Below, piece after piece: positions 47,896-57,884 of a DNA stretch of 64,000 nt. Origin of the DNA: Marinagarivorans algicola (GTDB lineage Bacteria; Pseudomonadota; Gammaproteobacteria; Pseudomonadales; Cellvibrionaceae); assembly GCF_001292705.1 (NCBI RefSeq), contig NZ_LGAK01000027.1, forward strand, positions 1 to 64,000. The letters run 5' to 3'. The notes below the pieces were generated by a model. The model searched no databases, was not told where the DNA came from, and worked only from the letters and a program-made list of their open reading frames with translations. Numbering within the stretch: position 1 is the stretch's first letter; each line of letters starts with the position of its first letter. A program made the translations under genes and the position numbers.

Positions 47896-48047
47896 ATTGA
47901 AAATGGTCTATATTGACCTTCGGCATGATATATGCGCTTTAATTCGCGGTAATAAGGCGCAATGGCGACGTGTTTCGCTTAGAAATATCGATTACAGTCT
48001 GGAAATAATTCAAAAAAAAGCCCGCACAGCTTGTGTGCGGGCTTTTT
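47896..48047 (+). ncRNA. Candidate Fur-controlled small RNA
   Basis: Transcription predicted from the promoter at 47860-47889 would give an RNA of about 150 nt ending in the GC-rich terminator at 48015-48047. There is no ribosome binding site with a matching small gene. Fur-repressed RNAs of this size (RyhB, PrrF) spare iron in other bacteria. The body of this RNA does not resemble them by eye, so only architecture links them. Confidence 0.45.
48015..48047. terminator. GC-rich bidirectional terminator at cysN 3' end
   Basis: AAAAAGCCCGCACA and TGTGCGGGCTTTTT pair perfectly around GCTTG. The minus-strand T run of eight ends the cysDN transcript; the plus-strand T run ends the candidate small RNA. 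Confidence 0.93.
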
Positions 48048-48072
48048 GCGGCTCTGGTAATTTGAGCTCTGG

Positions 48073-49494
48073 TTATTTGAATGATGCCAGCAAGTCTTTT
48101 GCGCCCCAATGCGGGAAGTGCTTGCGCACAAGCGCGTTAAGCTCTATTTCAAAGGCGCTATAATCAGTGGTGGCCTTATTGTCAGTCTCTTTAAGGGTAT
48201 GCGTTACCATCCCGGCGCCTACGGTGACATTAGTAAGTTTATCAATAATAATAAAGCCGCCAGTTGAGCGGTTATTGACATAAGGGTCGACCACAACCGC
48301 TTGCTCAAGCTGTACATCGACCAAGCCAATATCATTTAGTGCTAGGCTGTCCACTTGACTGTGCGCTTGAGTATTCACATCAATACGATGATTTACCCGA
48401 CTAACCATGCCATTAGTGACTTTACCGGCAAACTTAAACTGGTATTCACGGCCTGCGGTCAGTGATTTTTCGGCCATCCACACGATATGCGCTTCAAGAT
48501 TGTTGGCTACCGCAACATCGTCATCGGCTTTTACAATCATATCGCCGCGGCTGATGTCGATTTCATCATTCAGTGTTAGCGTTACCGCCTGCCCTACAAA
48601 AGCGCGGTCAAGGTCACCATCATGCGTCACAATCCGCGCCACCGTACTGGTTTTACCCGATGGCAGTGCTTTGATTTTATCGCCCGGCTTCACCTCGCCC
48701 GAGGCAATCGTGCCACAAAACCCCCGAAAGTTTAAATTGGGGCGATTCACGTACTGTACGGGGTAGCGAAAATCCTGCAGGTTTTTATCGCCAGCAATTT
48801 GCACTGACTCTAATATTTCCATTAAAGTTTCGCCTTTGTACCAATCGCTGCGCTCGCTACGATTGACTACGTTGTCACCATCTAATGCTGACATCGGTAC
48901 AAAAAAGTACTCGTCAATGTTTAAATTTTTGGCAAACTCGTTGTAGTCCGCTTTGATTTTTTCGAACGCGGCTTCGTCAAAATCGAGCAAGTCCATTTTG
49001 TTCACCGCAACAACAACATGCTTAATGCCCAATAAAGAGGCAATATACGAGTGGCGACGTGTTTGCGTCACCACGCCATAGCGCGCATCAATTAAGATAA
49101 TCGCCATATCGCACGTCGAGGCGCCGGTTGCCATGTTGCGCGTATACTGTTCATGGCCTGGGGTATCGGCAATAATAAATTTACGCTTAGCTGTTGAAAA
49201 GTAGCGATAAGAGACATCAATGGTAATGCCCTGCTCGCGCTCGGCTTGTAAGCCATCAACAAGCAACGCCAAATCGATTTTTGCGCCATTGGTGCCGTAT
49301 TTGACCGAATCAGACTTAATTGCATCTAATTGATCTTCATAAATCATTTTTGTATCGTGCAGCAAGCGACCGATTAAAGTCGATTTGCCATCATCAACCG
49401 AGCCGCAGGTTAAAAAGCGCAATAGTTCTTTGCGCTCGTGCTGGGCGAGGTATTCGTTAATATCTGTAGAAATTAAATCGGACTGGTGACTCAT
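48073..49494 (-). CDS. cysN: Sulfate adenylyltransferase large subunit CysN
   Basis: CysN is the GTPase subunit that drives ATP sulfurylase (with CysD) in sulfate assimilation. GTPase motifs are [32 protein letters not shown] and NKMDLLD. The 473 residues match stand-alone CysN; no APS-kinase (CysC) fusion is present. The start at 49494 (MSHQSDL) has GAGAGG upstream; a longer frame extends into cysD. It lies 19 bases after cysD. Confidence 0.95.
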   Translation of the reverse strand: MSHQSDLISTDINEYLAQHERKELLRFLTCGSVDDGKSTLIGRLLHDTKMIYEDQLDAIKSDSVKYGTNGAKIDLALLVDGLQAEREQGITIDVSYRYFSTAKRKFIIADTPGHEQYTRNMATGASTCDMAIILIDARYGVVTQTRRHSYIASLLGIKHVVVAVNKMDLLDFDEAAFEKIKADYNEFAKNLNIDEYFFVPMSALDGDNVVNRSERSDWYKGETLMEILESVQIAGDKNLQDFRYPVQYVNRPNLNFRGFCGTIASGEVKPGDKIKALPSGKTSTVARIVTHDGDLDRAFVGQAVTLTLNDEIDISRGDMIVKADDDVAVANNLEAHIVWMAEKSLTAGREYQFKFAGKVTNGMVSRVNHRIDVNTQAHSQVDSLALNDIGLVDVQLEQAVVVDPYVNNRSTGGFIIIDKLTNVTVGAGMVTHTLKETDNKATTDYSAFEIELNALVRKHFPHWGAKDLLASFK

Positions 49495-49513
49495 AATTGC
49501 CTCTCGCTCAACC

Positions 49514-50452
49514 TTAGAAGTAGCCTTCTTGTTTTTTCTTTTCCATAGACCCTGAACTATCGCTATCGATAACACGGCCTTGGCGCTCTGAGGTTGTGGC
49601 TAACAACATTTCTTGAATAATCTCGGGTAGCGTGGTCGCTTCAGACTCCACCGCACCGGTTAATGGGTAGCAGCCTAAGGTTCGAAAACGCACCATTTTT
49701 TCTTCGACTTTGTCTTCAGGGCCAATGGGCATACGGTCATCATCCACCATAATCATCACGCCGTCTTTTTCAACTACAGGGCGTTTAGCGGCAAAATACA
49801 ACGGTACCAAAGGAATACTTTCGAGATAAATGTACTGCCAAATGTCGAGTTCCGTCCAGTTAGATAACGGAAAGACTCGAATACTTTCACCGGCATCAAC
49901 TTTACTGTTGTAAACGTTCCACAGCTCTGGGCGTTGGTTTTTAGGGTCCCAGCGGTGGTTTTTATCGCGGAACGAATACACACGTTCTTTGGCGCGCGAT
50001 TTTTCTTCGTCGCGACGGGCGCCACCAAAAGCCGCATCAAACTTGTGTTTATTTAGCGCTTGCTTTAGGGCTTGGGTTTTCATGATATCGGTATGCTTGG
50101 CACTCCCGTGGGTAAATGGGCCAACGCCCATATCAACACCCTCTTGGTTGGTGTGCACCAAAATATCAAGGTCTAAGTCCTTGGCCATTTTTTCGCGGAA
50201 TGTAATCATTTCCTTAAATTTCCACGTGGTATCAACATGCATTAAAGGAAACGGTAGTTTGCCAGGCGCAAAGGCTTTGAGCGCTAGATGCAACATAACT
50301 GCAGAGTCTTTACCAATAGAGTAAAGCATGACGGGATTATCGAACTCAGCGGCCACTTCACGAATAATGTGAATACTTTCGGCCTCGAGCTGCTTAAGAT
50401 GCGTTAGCTTGTAGTCGCTAAGGCCGCTTTCTGGTTGACTAGATTCAGGCAT
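49514..50452 (-). CDS. cysD: Sulfate adenylyltransferase small subunit CysD
   Basis: CysD catalyses APS formation from ATP and sulfate. It is an ATP-pyrophosphatase-type protein of 312 residues with PP-loop [13 protein letters not shown] and the conserved [22 protein letters not shown]. It is first of the cysDN pair. No cysC, cysG or cysIJ gene is adjacent. Confidence 0.96.
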   Translation of the reverse strand: MPESSQPESGLSDYKLTHLKQLEAESIHIIREVAAEFDNPVMLYSIGKDSAVMLHLALKAFAPGKLPFPLMHVDTTWKFKEMITFREKMAKDLDLDILVHTNQEGVDMGVGPFTHGSAKHTDIMKTQALKQALNKHKFDAAFGGARRDEEKSRAKERVYSFRDKNHRWDPKNQRPELWNVYNSKVDAGESIRVFPLSNWTELDIWQYIYLESIPLVPLYFAAKRPVVEKDGVMIMVDDDRMPIGPEDKVEEKMVRFRTLGCYPLTGAVESEATTLPEIIQEMLLATTSERQGRVIDSDSSGSMEKKKQEGYF

Positions 50453-50584
50453 TTTTGAGAACTCTTAAAAACAAAATAAGTGTCGTAACCCGTGCTAAGC
50501 GACGGCTTTTACGGATTGAATAACGAAATAGAACGCAGTATATCGCTAGCTGCGCTATTAATTAACTAATAAAAAGCGCTAAGG

Positions 50585-51598
50585 TTATAACTCATTATTA
50601 CTAAAAGCAGCCTTAGCTTTAAGGTTAGCCTTGCGCTCATCCAATAAGTGCGTAAATTGATCGCGTGCCACTTTGGCGCGGCTAAATATTTCAGTCAGGC
50701 CTTCGCTATCGCCGTGCTCAATAGTACTGCGCAGCTGTGCTAAGTTGCCCGAAAACAAATCAATAGCCTCAAGTACGGCTTTTTTATTGGCCAGCATAAT
50801 GTCGCGCCACATCACGACATCACTAGAGGCTATGCGGGTAAAGTCTCTAAAGCCGCCTGCGGCATACCGAAAAATATCTTCGTTGTGGCTGTCATGTGCG
50901 AGTGTATCAACTAATGAAAACGCAATAACGTGCGGCAAATGGCTTGTGGCGCCTAAAATAGCATCGTGATTTTCAATATCTAGCTCAAGTACTTCGGCAT
51001 TGACTACCTGCCACATCGCCCTCACCAACGCCAAATGCCCGCTGCCGGTGTGCTCTGTGGGTGTCAGTATAATACGGTGATACGCATAAAGATCGGCTTT
51101 TGCTGCCTCTACGCCACTTTGCTCAGACCCTGCAATAGGATGCCCAAGTACCACTTGTGGCGGTACTTGACCATAAACCGCTTTGACATCACTTAACACA
51201 CTGCCTTTAACACTGGCGCCATCGGTAATGGTTACTGCGGGGCTGACGCAGCTTTTGATATCCCCAAGTACCTGCCGTATGGCTAAGGTCGGTACCGCAA
51301 TAAAAATCACATCGCCAGCACCCAACTTGGCCGCCACCTCGGTGATAGAGGCAAAAACCTCATCGGCAATACCGCGCTCTAATGCTCGCTGAGCAACCTC
51401 AGCGTTACGCGCAATACCCACGACCTTACGGCAAGCCTTAGCCTTTTGTAAGGCCAAGGCCAAACTACCTCCAATCAAGCCCAATCCAATAACCACTAAC
51501 GTATTCACAACTGGCGTGCTTGCTATCGATTGAGTGACAGTCGGCTTGGTTTGTGATGCCTGTGAGTTAGGATCATTCACCCCCATAAAGCCCGACAT
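50585..51598 (-). CDS. tyrA: Prephenate dehydrogenase TyrA
   Basis: A TyrA-type dehydrogenase converting prephenate to 4-hydroxyphenylpyruvate. The NAD-binding motif VIGLGLIGGSLALAL is preceded by about 30 extra polar residues. GHPIAGSEQSGVEAA and the helical C-terminus with ATSHLPHVIAF are typical. There is no fused chorismate mutase. It starts two bases after the pheA stop. No aroA or hisC is adjacent. Confidence 0.93.
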   Translation of the reverse strand: MSGFMGVNDPNSQASQTKPTVTQSIASTPVVNTLVVIGLGLIGGSLALALQKAKACRKVVGIARNAEVAQRALERGIADEVFASITEVAAKLGAGDVIFIAVPTLAIRQVLGDIKSCVSPAVTITDGASVKGSVLSDVKAVYGQVPPQVVLGHPIAGSEQSGVEAAKADLYAYHRIILTPTEHTGSGHLALVRAMWQVVNAEVLELDIENHDAILGATSHLPHVIAFSLVDTLAHDSHNEDIFRYAAGGFRDFTRIASSDVVMWRDIMLANKKAVLEAIDLFSGNLAQLRSTIEHGDSEGLTEIFSRAKVARDQFTHLLDERKANLKAKAAFSNNEL

Positions 51599-51600
51599 GA

Positions 51601-52725
51601 TTACAAAACACCTCGCGGGTATGACCCTAGCACTTTGATATCGGCGGCTTTTTTGGCCACATCATCCAGCGCCGCTTGTACTTTCGGTGACTCAATATGA
51701 CCCTCAAAGTCAATAAAAAAGACATAGTTCCACGTCCCCGAGCGCGCCGGCCGGCTCTCAACACGCGTTAAATCAACACCATGGCGATGAAAAGGCTCAA
51801 GCATATCGTGGAGTGCGCCAGGTTCATTGCGTACAGCCACAATTGCCGAGGTTTTATCTTCGCCGCTAGCACTGGTTTTTTGCCCGCCCACAATCAAAAA
51901 GCGCGTGGCGTTATCGGGTAAATCTTCGATTTTATCGGCAATAATGGTTAAGTCATAAAGCTCAGCCGCGGTTTCGCCCGCAATAGCCGCGGCATTCCAC
52001 TCGCTTTGCATGCGCTTTGCCGCTTCTGCATTCGACGAAACCGCTACACGCTCGGCATTTGGGTAATGCACATCGAGCCATTTGCGGCATTGCGCTAACG
52101 ATTGCGCGTGCGAGTAAATGCGGCTGATACTGTCGACTTTTGTTTTATCGCTGACCATCAAATTATGATGAATACGCAATACCACTTCACCACAAATATT
52201 CAGATTAGAGCTTAAAAATGAATCGAGGGTATGCGTAACCACCCCTTCTGTGGAGTTTTCGACAGGGACTACACCAAACTGGCAAGCACCGGCTTCGACT
52301 TCACGAAACACCTCATCGATTGCCGTATGCGACACAACCTCGGTGCTATGACCAAAATGTTTAAACGCCGCTTGATGCGTAAATGTCCCTGCTGGCCCCA
52401 AAAACGCGACTTTAAGCGGCGTCTCTAAAGCCAGGCACGCCGACATAATCTCGCGAAATAAACGCGCATACTCTTCATTAGACAAAGGACCTTTATTGCG
52501 CGCCATGGCTTTGCGTAATACCTGTGCTTCGCGCTCGGGGCGGTAAAACACCGGTGCAGCACCCTCACTAAAGCGGTGTTTTACCTCGGCTACACGTTGA
52601 GCACACTCGGCGCGGGCACTAATGAGTGCACCAATTTCCTCATCAATGCTGTCAATTTTGTCACGTAATTTAGCCAATTCGGCGGCTTCTTGCGGGTTAG
52701 ATTGAGACTTTAAAGAGTTAGTCAC
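51601..52725 (-). CDS. pheA: Bifunctional chorismate mutase/prephenate dehydratase PheA
   Basis: It makes phenylpyruvate from chorismate. The AroQ mutase (about 15-95, LRDKIDSIDEEIGALISARA) is followed by prephenate dehydratase (about 105-285, FLGPAGTFTHQAA and the TRF motif in NATRFLIVGG). A regulatory ACT domain has ESRP at LTRVESRPARSGTWNY. The start is GTG, and its first base is the last base of the gyrA stop. The N-terminus matches the family. Confidence 0.95.
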   Translation of the reverse strand: MTNSLKSQSNPQEAAELAKLRDKIDSIDEEIGALISARAECAQRVAEVKHRFSEGAAPVFYRPEREAQVLRKAMARNKGPLSNEEYARLFREIMSACLALETPLKVAFLGPAGTFTHQAAFKHFGHSTEVVSHTAIDEVFREVEAGACQFGVVPVENSTEGVVTHTLDSFLSSNLNICGEVVLRIHHNLMVSDKTKVDSISRIYSHAQSLAQCRKWLDVHYPNAERVAVSSNAEAAKRMQSEWNAAAIAGETAAELYDLTIIADKIEDLPDNATRFLIVGGQKTSASGEDKTSAIVAVRNEPGALHDMLEPFHRHGVDLTRVESRPARSGTWNYVFFIDFEGHIESPKVQAALDDVAKKAADIKVLGSYPRGVL

Positions 52726-55373
52726 TATTCGCTCTCTCCGGTGGTATTTTGATCAGTGTTTGAGTTGATACTCGGATCAATATTGAGCGTATCGGTTGTC
52801 GCCTCCGTCACCGCATCAGCCTCTGGTGTCGACAGTCTTTGTTCGTCATTTTCTTCAATGCGCCCCAGGCTCACAATACGCTCGGACTCTTTCGTTTTGA
52901 TCAGGCGAACGCCTTGCGTATTTCGGCTCAATACCGACACTTCATCAACGCGCGTACGCACTAAGGTGCCTTGGTCAGAGATAATCATAATCTCATCGCC
53001 ATCAAAGACTTGTACCGCACCACATAACAAACCGTTACGCTCAGAGGTGGCCATCGCAATAACACCTTGCCCGCCTCGCCCTTTGGTTGGGAAGTCTGCT
53101 TGGTCGGTACGCTTGCCATAGCCGTTTTCACTAATGGTCAGTACCTTGCCGCCTTCTTGTGGAATAATCATTGAAATAATACGCTGGTCATCGGCAAAAC
53201 GCATACCGCGTACACCTTGCGAAGTACGGCCCATTGGGCGTACGACTTCTTCTTTAAAGCGTGTAGCCTTACCATTAGAGGCCATCAAAAGCACATCGCA
53301 TTCGCCATCGGTAATAGCGGTACCCACTAGACTATCGCCTTCAACCAAGTTAAGCGCAATTAAGCCGCTAGAACGTGGTTTAGCAAATTGATTAAGCGCC
53401 GTCTTTTTAACTGTACCTTTAGCCGTTGCCATAAAGATGTAATGATTTTCATCAAACTCTTTCACCGGTAATATAGAGGTAATACGCTCGTCTTTTTCGA
53501 GGGGCAATAAGTTAACCACAGGACGACCGCGGCTGGTACGCCCAGCAATAGGAATTTGAAACGTTTTCAACCAATACACTTTACCGCGGTTGGTAAAACA
53601 CAAGATGTAATCATGGGTATTGGCAATCAGTAAATGTTCAACAAAGTCTTCGTCTTTGACGGCGGTTGCGCTCTTACCCATACCACCACGACGCTGAGCC
53701 TGATACGCATCGAGTGGTTGGCTCTTGGCGTAGCCACCGTGGGATATCGTCACAACACGGTCTTCTTCACTAATCAGGTCTTCGACACTCAAGTCGGCAC
53801 GTGAAGCGGTAATTTCGGTACGACGCCCATCTCCATAGCTTTGCTCGATTACTTCAAGCTCTTCACGAATCACTTCCATCAAACGCACTGGGTTACCTAA
53901 GATCTCTAAGTATTCGGCAATCAGCTTGAGTTTTTCTTCGTATTCACCTAGAAGCTTGTCGTGCTCCATACCGGTTAAGCGATGTAAGCGTAAGTCGAGA
54001 ATCGCTTGAACTTGCTCTGGCGACAAGTGATACAAGCTGCCGTGCAAACCAAAATTAACAGCCAAACCATCGGGGCGACAAGCATTTGCGCCTGCACGCT
54101 CTAAAAACTGACTCACCGAACCCACCGGCCAACCTTTAGACAGCAACGCATCTTTTGCCTCTTGCGGAGTCGCAGAGTTTTTAATGGTGGTAATCACTTC
54201 GTCAATATTGGCAATAGCAACCGCTAGGCCCTCTAATACATGACCACGTTCACGCGCTTTACGCAATAAGTAAATAGTTCGGCGTGTCACTACCTCACGG
54301 CGATGCTTGATAAAGTACTGCAATAGCTCAAGCAAGTTTAAAATACGAGGTTGCCCATCCACCAAGGCAACGGTATTAATACCAAATACCGTTTGCATTT
54401 GGGTTTGGGCATATAGGTTATTAAGCACAACATCGCCCATTTCACCGCGCTTAATCTCGATAACAATACGCAATCCATCTTTATCAGACTCATCGCGTAT
54501 CTCAGAAATACCCTCAATTTTCTTGTCTTTGACTAACTCGGCAATTTTTTCAATCAGGCGTGCTTTGTTCACCTGATAAGGCACTTCGTGAACCACAATA
54601 GTTTCGCGCTGAGTTTTTTCGTTCACGATGACTTCGGCTTTGGCGCGCACGTAAATGCGGCCACGGCCCGTACGGTAAGCCAGCAATATACCCGCGCGAC
54701 CATTAATAATACCGCCCGTAGGGAAATCAGGCCCGGGAATGTATTCCATTAAGTCATCAATGCTTAACTCGGGGTTATCAATTAACGCTAAGCACCCCTT
54801 AACGACTTCGCTGATATTATGTGGGGGGATGTTAGTCGCCATGCCAACAGCAATACCGCTAGAGCCATTGACCAGCAAATTAGGTACGCGTGTTGGCAGT
54901 ACCTCAGGTATCATCTCTTGCCCATCATAGTTGGGCACAAAGTTAACCGTTTCTTTATCAAGATCCGCAAGTAAGTCGTGGGCTATTTTGCGCATACGGA
55001 TTTCGGTATAACGCATGGCTGCGGCACTATCGCCATCAATCGAACCAAAGTTACCTTGTCCATCAACCAGCATATAACGCAATGAAAAAGGCTGAGCCAT
55101 ACGTACGATGGTATCGTAAACGGCTGAGTCACCGTGCGGATGGTATTTACCAATCACATCACCGACAACACGCGCCGACTTTTTGTACGGTTTATTAAAA
55201 TCGAGGTTTAGCTCGTTCATGGCAAAAAGTACGCGCCGATGAACAGGCTTTAAGCCATCGCGGACATCGGGTAATGCGCGGCCCACGATGACGCTCATTG
55301 CGTAATCAAGGTAAGATTGCTTTAACTCAGATTCGATATTGACGGGTAAGACTTCTTTCGCGTTATCAGCCAT
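52725..55373 (-). CDS. gyrA: DNA gyrase subunit A
   Basis: The DNA-cleaving subunit of gyrase, with 882 residues. The quinolone region reads [17 protein letters not shown], with Ser and Asp at the positions of E. coli Ser83 and Asp87, the susceptible form. The catalytic Tyr is in [10 protein letters not shown], and QRRGGMG is the GyrA box. The acidic C-terminal tail is longer than usual. The stop overlaps the pheA start by one base. Confidence 0.98.
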   Translation of the reverse strand: MADNAKEVLPVNIESELKQSYLDYAMSVIVGRALPDVRDGLKPVHRRVLFAMNELNLDFNKPYKKSARVVGDVIGKYHPHGDSAVYDTIVRMAQPFSLRYMLVDGQGNFGSIDGDSAAAMRYTEIRMRKIAHDLLADLDKETVNFVPNYDGQEMIPEVLPTRVPNLLVNGSSGIAVGMATNIPPHNISEVVKGCLALIDNPELSIDDLMEYIPGPDFPTGGIINGRAGILLAYRTGRGRIYVRAKAEVIVNEKTQRETIVVHEVPYQVNKARLIEKIAELVKDKKIEGISEIRDESDKDGLRIVIEIKRGEMGDVVLNNLYAQTQMQTVFGINTVALVDGQPRILNLLELLQYFIKHRREVVTRRTIYLLRKARERGHVLEGLAVAIANIDEVITTIKNSATPQEAKDALLSKGWPVGSVSQFLERAGANACRPDGLAVNFGLHGSLYHLSPEQVQAILDLRLHRLTGMEHDKLLGEYEEKLKLIAEYLEILGNPVRLMEVIREELEVIEQSYGDGRRTEITASRADLSVEDLISEEDRVVTISHGGYAKSQPLDAYQAQRRGGMGKSATAVKDEDFVEHLLIANTHDYILCFTNRGKVYWLKTFQIPIAGRTSRGRPVVNLLPLEKDERITSILPVKEFDENHYIFMATAKGTVKKTALNQFAKPRSSGLIALNLVEGDSLVGTAITDGECDVLLMASNGKATRFKEEVVRPMGRTSQGVRGMRFADDQRIISMIIPQEGGKVLTISENGYGKRTDQADFPTKGRGGQGVIAMATSERNGLLCGAVQVFDGDEIMIISDQGTLVRTRVDEVSVLSRNTQGVRLIKTKESERIVSLGRIEENDEQRLSTPEADAVTEATTDTLNIDPSINSNTDQNTTGESE

Positions 55374-56059
55374 AAGGTGGCGTAATCCTTATTGTTAGTA
55401 TGATGAATAGAGAGGAATAAGGTACAGTCTCTGTGCGGCTTGACTTGGTGTTTTGAGGGCTGCTTTTGAGTAGCAGCCCTTTATATGCACGAGGTTTTGT
55501 CTTTTTATTTAAGGTAGAAAAGACAAAAACCAGCTAAAACGCGCTACAACGGCGCCAGAGGCTGTTTTGGTGAGTCATAGTAGCACAACCCCTAGGGTTA
55601 AAATAGCAAAACACCCCCTACAAGGCTCTCAAATCGTTTTTGAGCAGTTTTTGAAATGGTAATAAAAAATACAATAAGTCAAGGCCAATAACCGATTATT
55701 ATCCGCCCAATAAAATCGCGTATTAAAAGAGATGGCCAAGCTGTTATAATTACGTTTTTTTTGCTTATAGTTTTTTACTTATAGCTTTATTTGGCTTGCA
55801 CCTGCGAAAGTCGTCACCATTTATAAGTCATGCTGATTATTAACCGTGAAAGGCATCGCCTCAATTAGCAATTAAGGTGCTGATGAGACTTTACCGATTC
55901 GCCACGTCGCCGAGCACAAAGCCGAATGTTGTTTAAGTAACCCAAGCCAATCATTTATTAGCGCCCCATATCGGCACCTAACCCCATGTCGGCACTCAAC
56001 CTGTTGGCATTTAAATAGCTACCAGACATAATCACTCAAAGAGCCAACGTATCACTCCC
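55374..56059. other. Intergenic region upstream of gyrA and the DnaT-like gene
   Basis: A divergent region of 686 bases with no gene found. It holds two hairpins near the gyrA start: GGGCTGCT/AGCAGCCC at about 55457-55480, and an AT-rich stem with GGTTTTGTCTTTT/AAAAGACAAAAACC arms at about 55493-55531. Both would be in the gyrA leader or end a rightward transcript. I found no clear DnaA-box cluster. Confidence 0.55.
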
Positions 56060-57277
56060 ATGACACAAGATTGCACCAAAGGCTGGCTACCAGAAGCCCC
56101 GATCTTATTCTACTCTTCACTCGCGATCGAATACGGTGTAGAAGAAGCCTTAATGGTCAGTTTACTGCAACAATTACTACCGTTTTTGCCAGGCCAAAGC
56201 CAAGCACCACAAGGCCTGGAGCAGCAAGGTCTTACTTGGTATACCTTGAGCGAAGCTCAAATGCTCACCTTGGCGCCCTTTTGGCGCGCACATGATGTAC
56301 AGCGCTTATGTACCAACCTTCGAGAGGCGGGGGTTATCTTCATTGCCTCGGCCCCTTACACGCAAAGTCATCAATTAAAATTTGCCTTCAAAAGCCCGCG
56401 TCTAACACAAACCATCACAACGGGTGAACCGCCTACTCAGCGAGCACAGCAATATGGCCAACCACAGCGTCACCCCTGCCCCCAGAACACTCAAAATAGC
56501 TCGCCTTATGATGGCCTTGCCGTGCACAACAACACCTTAGCGCCACACCCTACAAGCCCTAATATTATTGCGCCGCACTGGCAGCCCGCTCGCGACACAT
56601 TGACGCAATTAGCACAGCACAATATCCCCGATACCTTTACGCTAAATCAAGTGGGCGAATTTATTACCTACTGGCGAGACCGCAAAGAGCCAGCGCGGTC
56701 GTGGGAAGCTAAGTTTTTTAATCACGTTATTCATAAGTGGCGCGACCACCAAAGTCAAAAAAATGCTCGTCCACAAAGCACCTTGATTACCAAAGAGTGG
56801 CGCCCCAGCGAAGACGCTATAGATGTACTGAGCCGACACGCCTCGATACCACGCGCTTTTATTGAGGACGCCATCCCTGAGTTTGTACTTTATTGGCGCG
56901 AACAAAATAGCAGCTGCGACAATTGGAATCGCCGCTTTCGCGATCATGTTAATCGCCAGTGGGCTCGTTTTAGCTCGACCATGCAACACGATACAACCCC
57001 AAAGCGCATCGCCGATGGCTGGCAACCCTCACGCGATGTATACGATGTATTGCGCCTCGCGAATATTGATTTACAATTTGCACAAAACATCGTGCCCGAA
57101 TTTGTGATTTACTGGCGCGATAGCAACCAGACGCATACCTCGTGGAACACACGATTTTTACAGTATGTTAAGCGCTGCTGGGCTCAACGATCAGCCAACC
57201 CGCAGGTCGCCAACTCATCATCCACCAGAGATTTATCGCTTGAAGCACTCGTTACCGACAGAAGCTGGGCAAACTAA
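56060..57277 (+). CDS. Replication-type protein with three DnaT-like DNA-binding domains
   Basis: A 405-residue protein. The N-terminus (about 1-110) looks like a helical or winged-helix domain (LAIEYGVEEALMVSLLQQLL, with HDVQRLCTNLREAGV). Three tandem DnaT-type ssDNA-binding domains follow, at about 172-230, 246-304 and 320-376. Each has the pattern W.PS.D....L....I........FV.YWR....(S)W...F...V...W. E. coli DnaT has one such C-terminal domain and works in PriA-dependent primosome assembly. The next gene encodes a lambda P-like loader, so the pair probably loads the replicative helicase. The start is ATG at 56060; no strong ribosome binding site. Confidence 0.8.
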   Translation: MTQDCTKGWLPEAPILFYSSLAIEYGVEEALMVSLLQQLLPFLPGQSQAPQGLEQQGLTWYTLSEAQMLTLAPFWRAHDVQRLCTNLREAGVIFIASAPYTQSHQLKFAFKSPRLTQTITTGEPPTQRAQQYGQPQRHPCPQNTQNSSPYDGLAVHNNTLAPHPTSPNIIAPHWQPARDTLTQLAQHNIPDTFTLNQVGEFITYWRDRKEPARSWEAKFFNHVIHKWRDHQSQKNARPQSTLITKEWRPSEDAIDVLSRHASIPRAFIEDAIPEFVLYWREQNSSCDNWNRRFRDHVNRQWARFSSTMQHDTTPKRIADGWQPSRDVYDVLRLANIDLQFAQNIVPEFVIYWRDSNQTHTSWNTRFLQYVKRCWAQRSANPQVANSSSTRDLSLEALVTDRSWAN

Positions 57278-57872
57278 CCCACACACCGAGCAGCAAAGCG
57301 CCGCTCACCGCGAACAACGCATTGATGCGATCAACCAAGTCTTTGCGTTATTTCGATTAAACTACCATGCACAATTTTTTAAGGCCTACACCACCGAAGG
57401 CGAGCTTGTACAGGTAAAAAAACTGTGGATGAGCGAGCTCGAACGCTTTACACCTAATACACTATTACTCGCCGCTAAGGCCATTTTAGAAACCAGCGAC
57501 TTTTTGCCAACGCTCCACACTATGATTCGTCAATGTGAAGCCAAAAGTGAACAGGCACACCTACCCGATGTGCATACCGCCTACCTCGAGGCCTGCCGCG
57601 CGCCATCACCTAAAATTAACTATGCTTGGAGCCACCCAGCGATTTACCACGCCGGTAAAGCCTGCGACTGGTATTTTTTGCAAAGTAGTAGCGAAAGCAT
57701 TGCCTACCCGGTCTTTAAGCGTAAATACCAAGAGTTGTGCGAGCGTGTACGCGGCGGCGAAACACTCACCATCGCAACACCGCCCACAATAGAGCACAAC
57801 CCCGGCAAGGCTCCCAGCAAAGAAGAAAACCTTAAACACCTGGCGGCACTGCGCGCCAGCCTCGATCTTTAA
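57165..57872 (+). CDS. Phage lambda P-like replicative helicase loader
   Basis: A 235-residue protein resembling replication protein P of lambda, which hands DnaB to the origin. The pattern includes an INQVFALFRLNY helix, VKKLWMSELE, FLPTLHTMIRQCE and the core NYAWSHPAIYHAGKACDWYFL, then a C-terminal basic/hydrophobic tail. The frame overlaps the preceding gene by 113 bases, so the true start may be further in, for example a TTG near 57240. The pair lacks surrounding phage genes and is likely a host gene. The similarity is recalled, not searched. Confidence 0.7.
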   Translation: MLSAAGLNDQPTRRSPTHHPPEIYRLKHSLPTEAGQTNPHTEQQSAAHREQRIDAINQVFALFRLNYHAQFFKAYTTEGELVQVKKLWMSELERFTPNTLLLAAKAILETSDFLPTLHTMIRQCEAKSEQAHLPDVHTAYLEACRAPSPKINYAWSHPAIYHAGKACDWYFLQSSSESIAYPVFKRKYQELCERVRGGETLTIATPPTIEHNPGKAPSKEENLKHLAALRASLDL

Positions 57873-57884
57873 GCTGACCTGACC

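Larger units (their letters stand above)
47654..48072. other. Intergenic region between transporter and cysN
   Basis: Contains a bidirectional terminator (47752-47785), a Fur-like box and promoter (47846-47889) and the cysDN terminator (48015-48047). The stretch from 47896 to 48047 is a candidate small RNA. Any peptide frame here crosses the terminator and is not credible. Confidence 0.6.

Noticed and set aside
47897-48163. 88-codon plus-strand frame starting with TTG
   Set aside because: It runs through a strong terminator and is antisense to the end of cysN.
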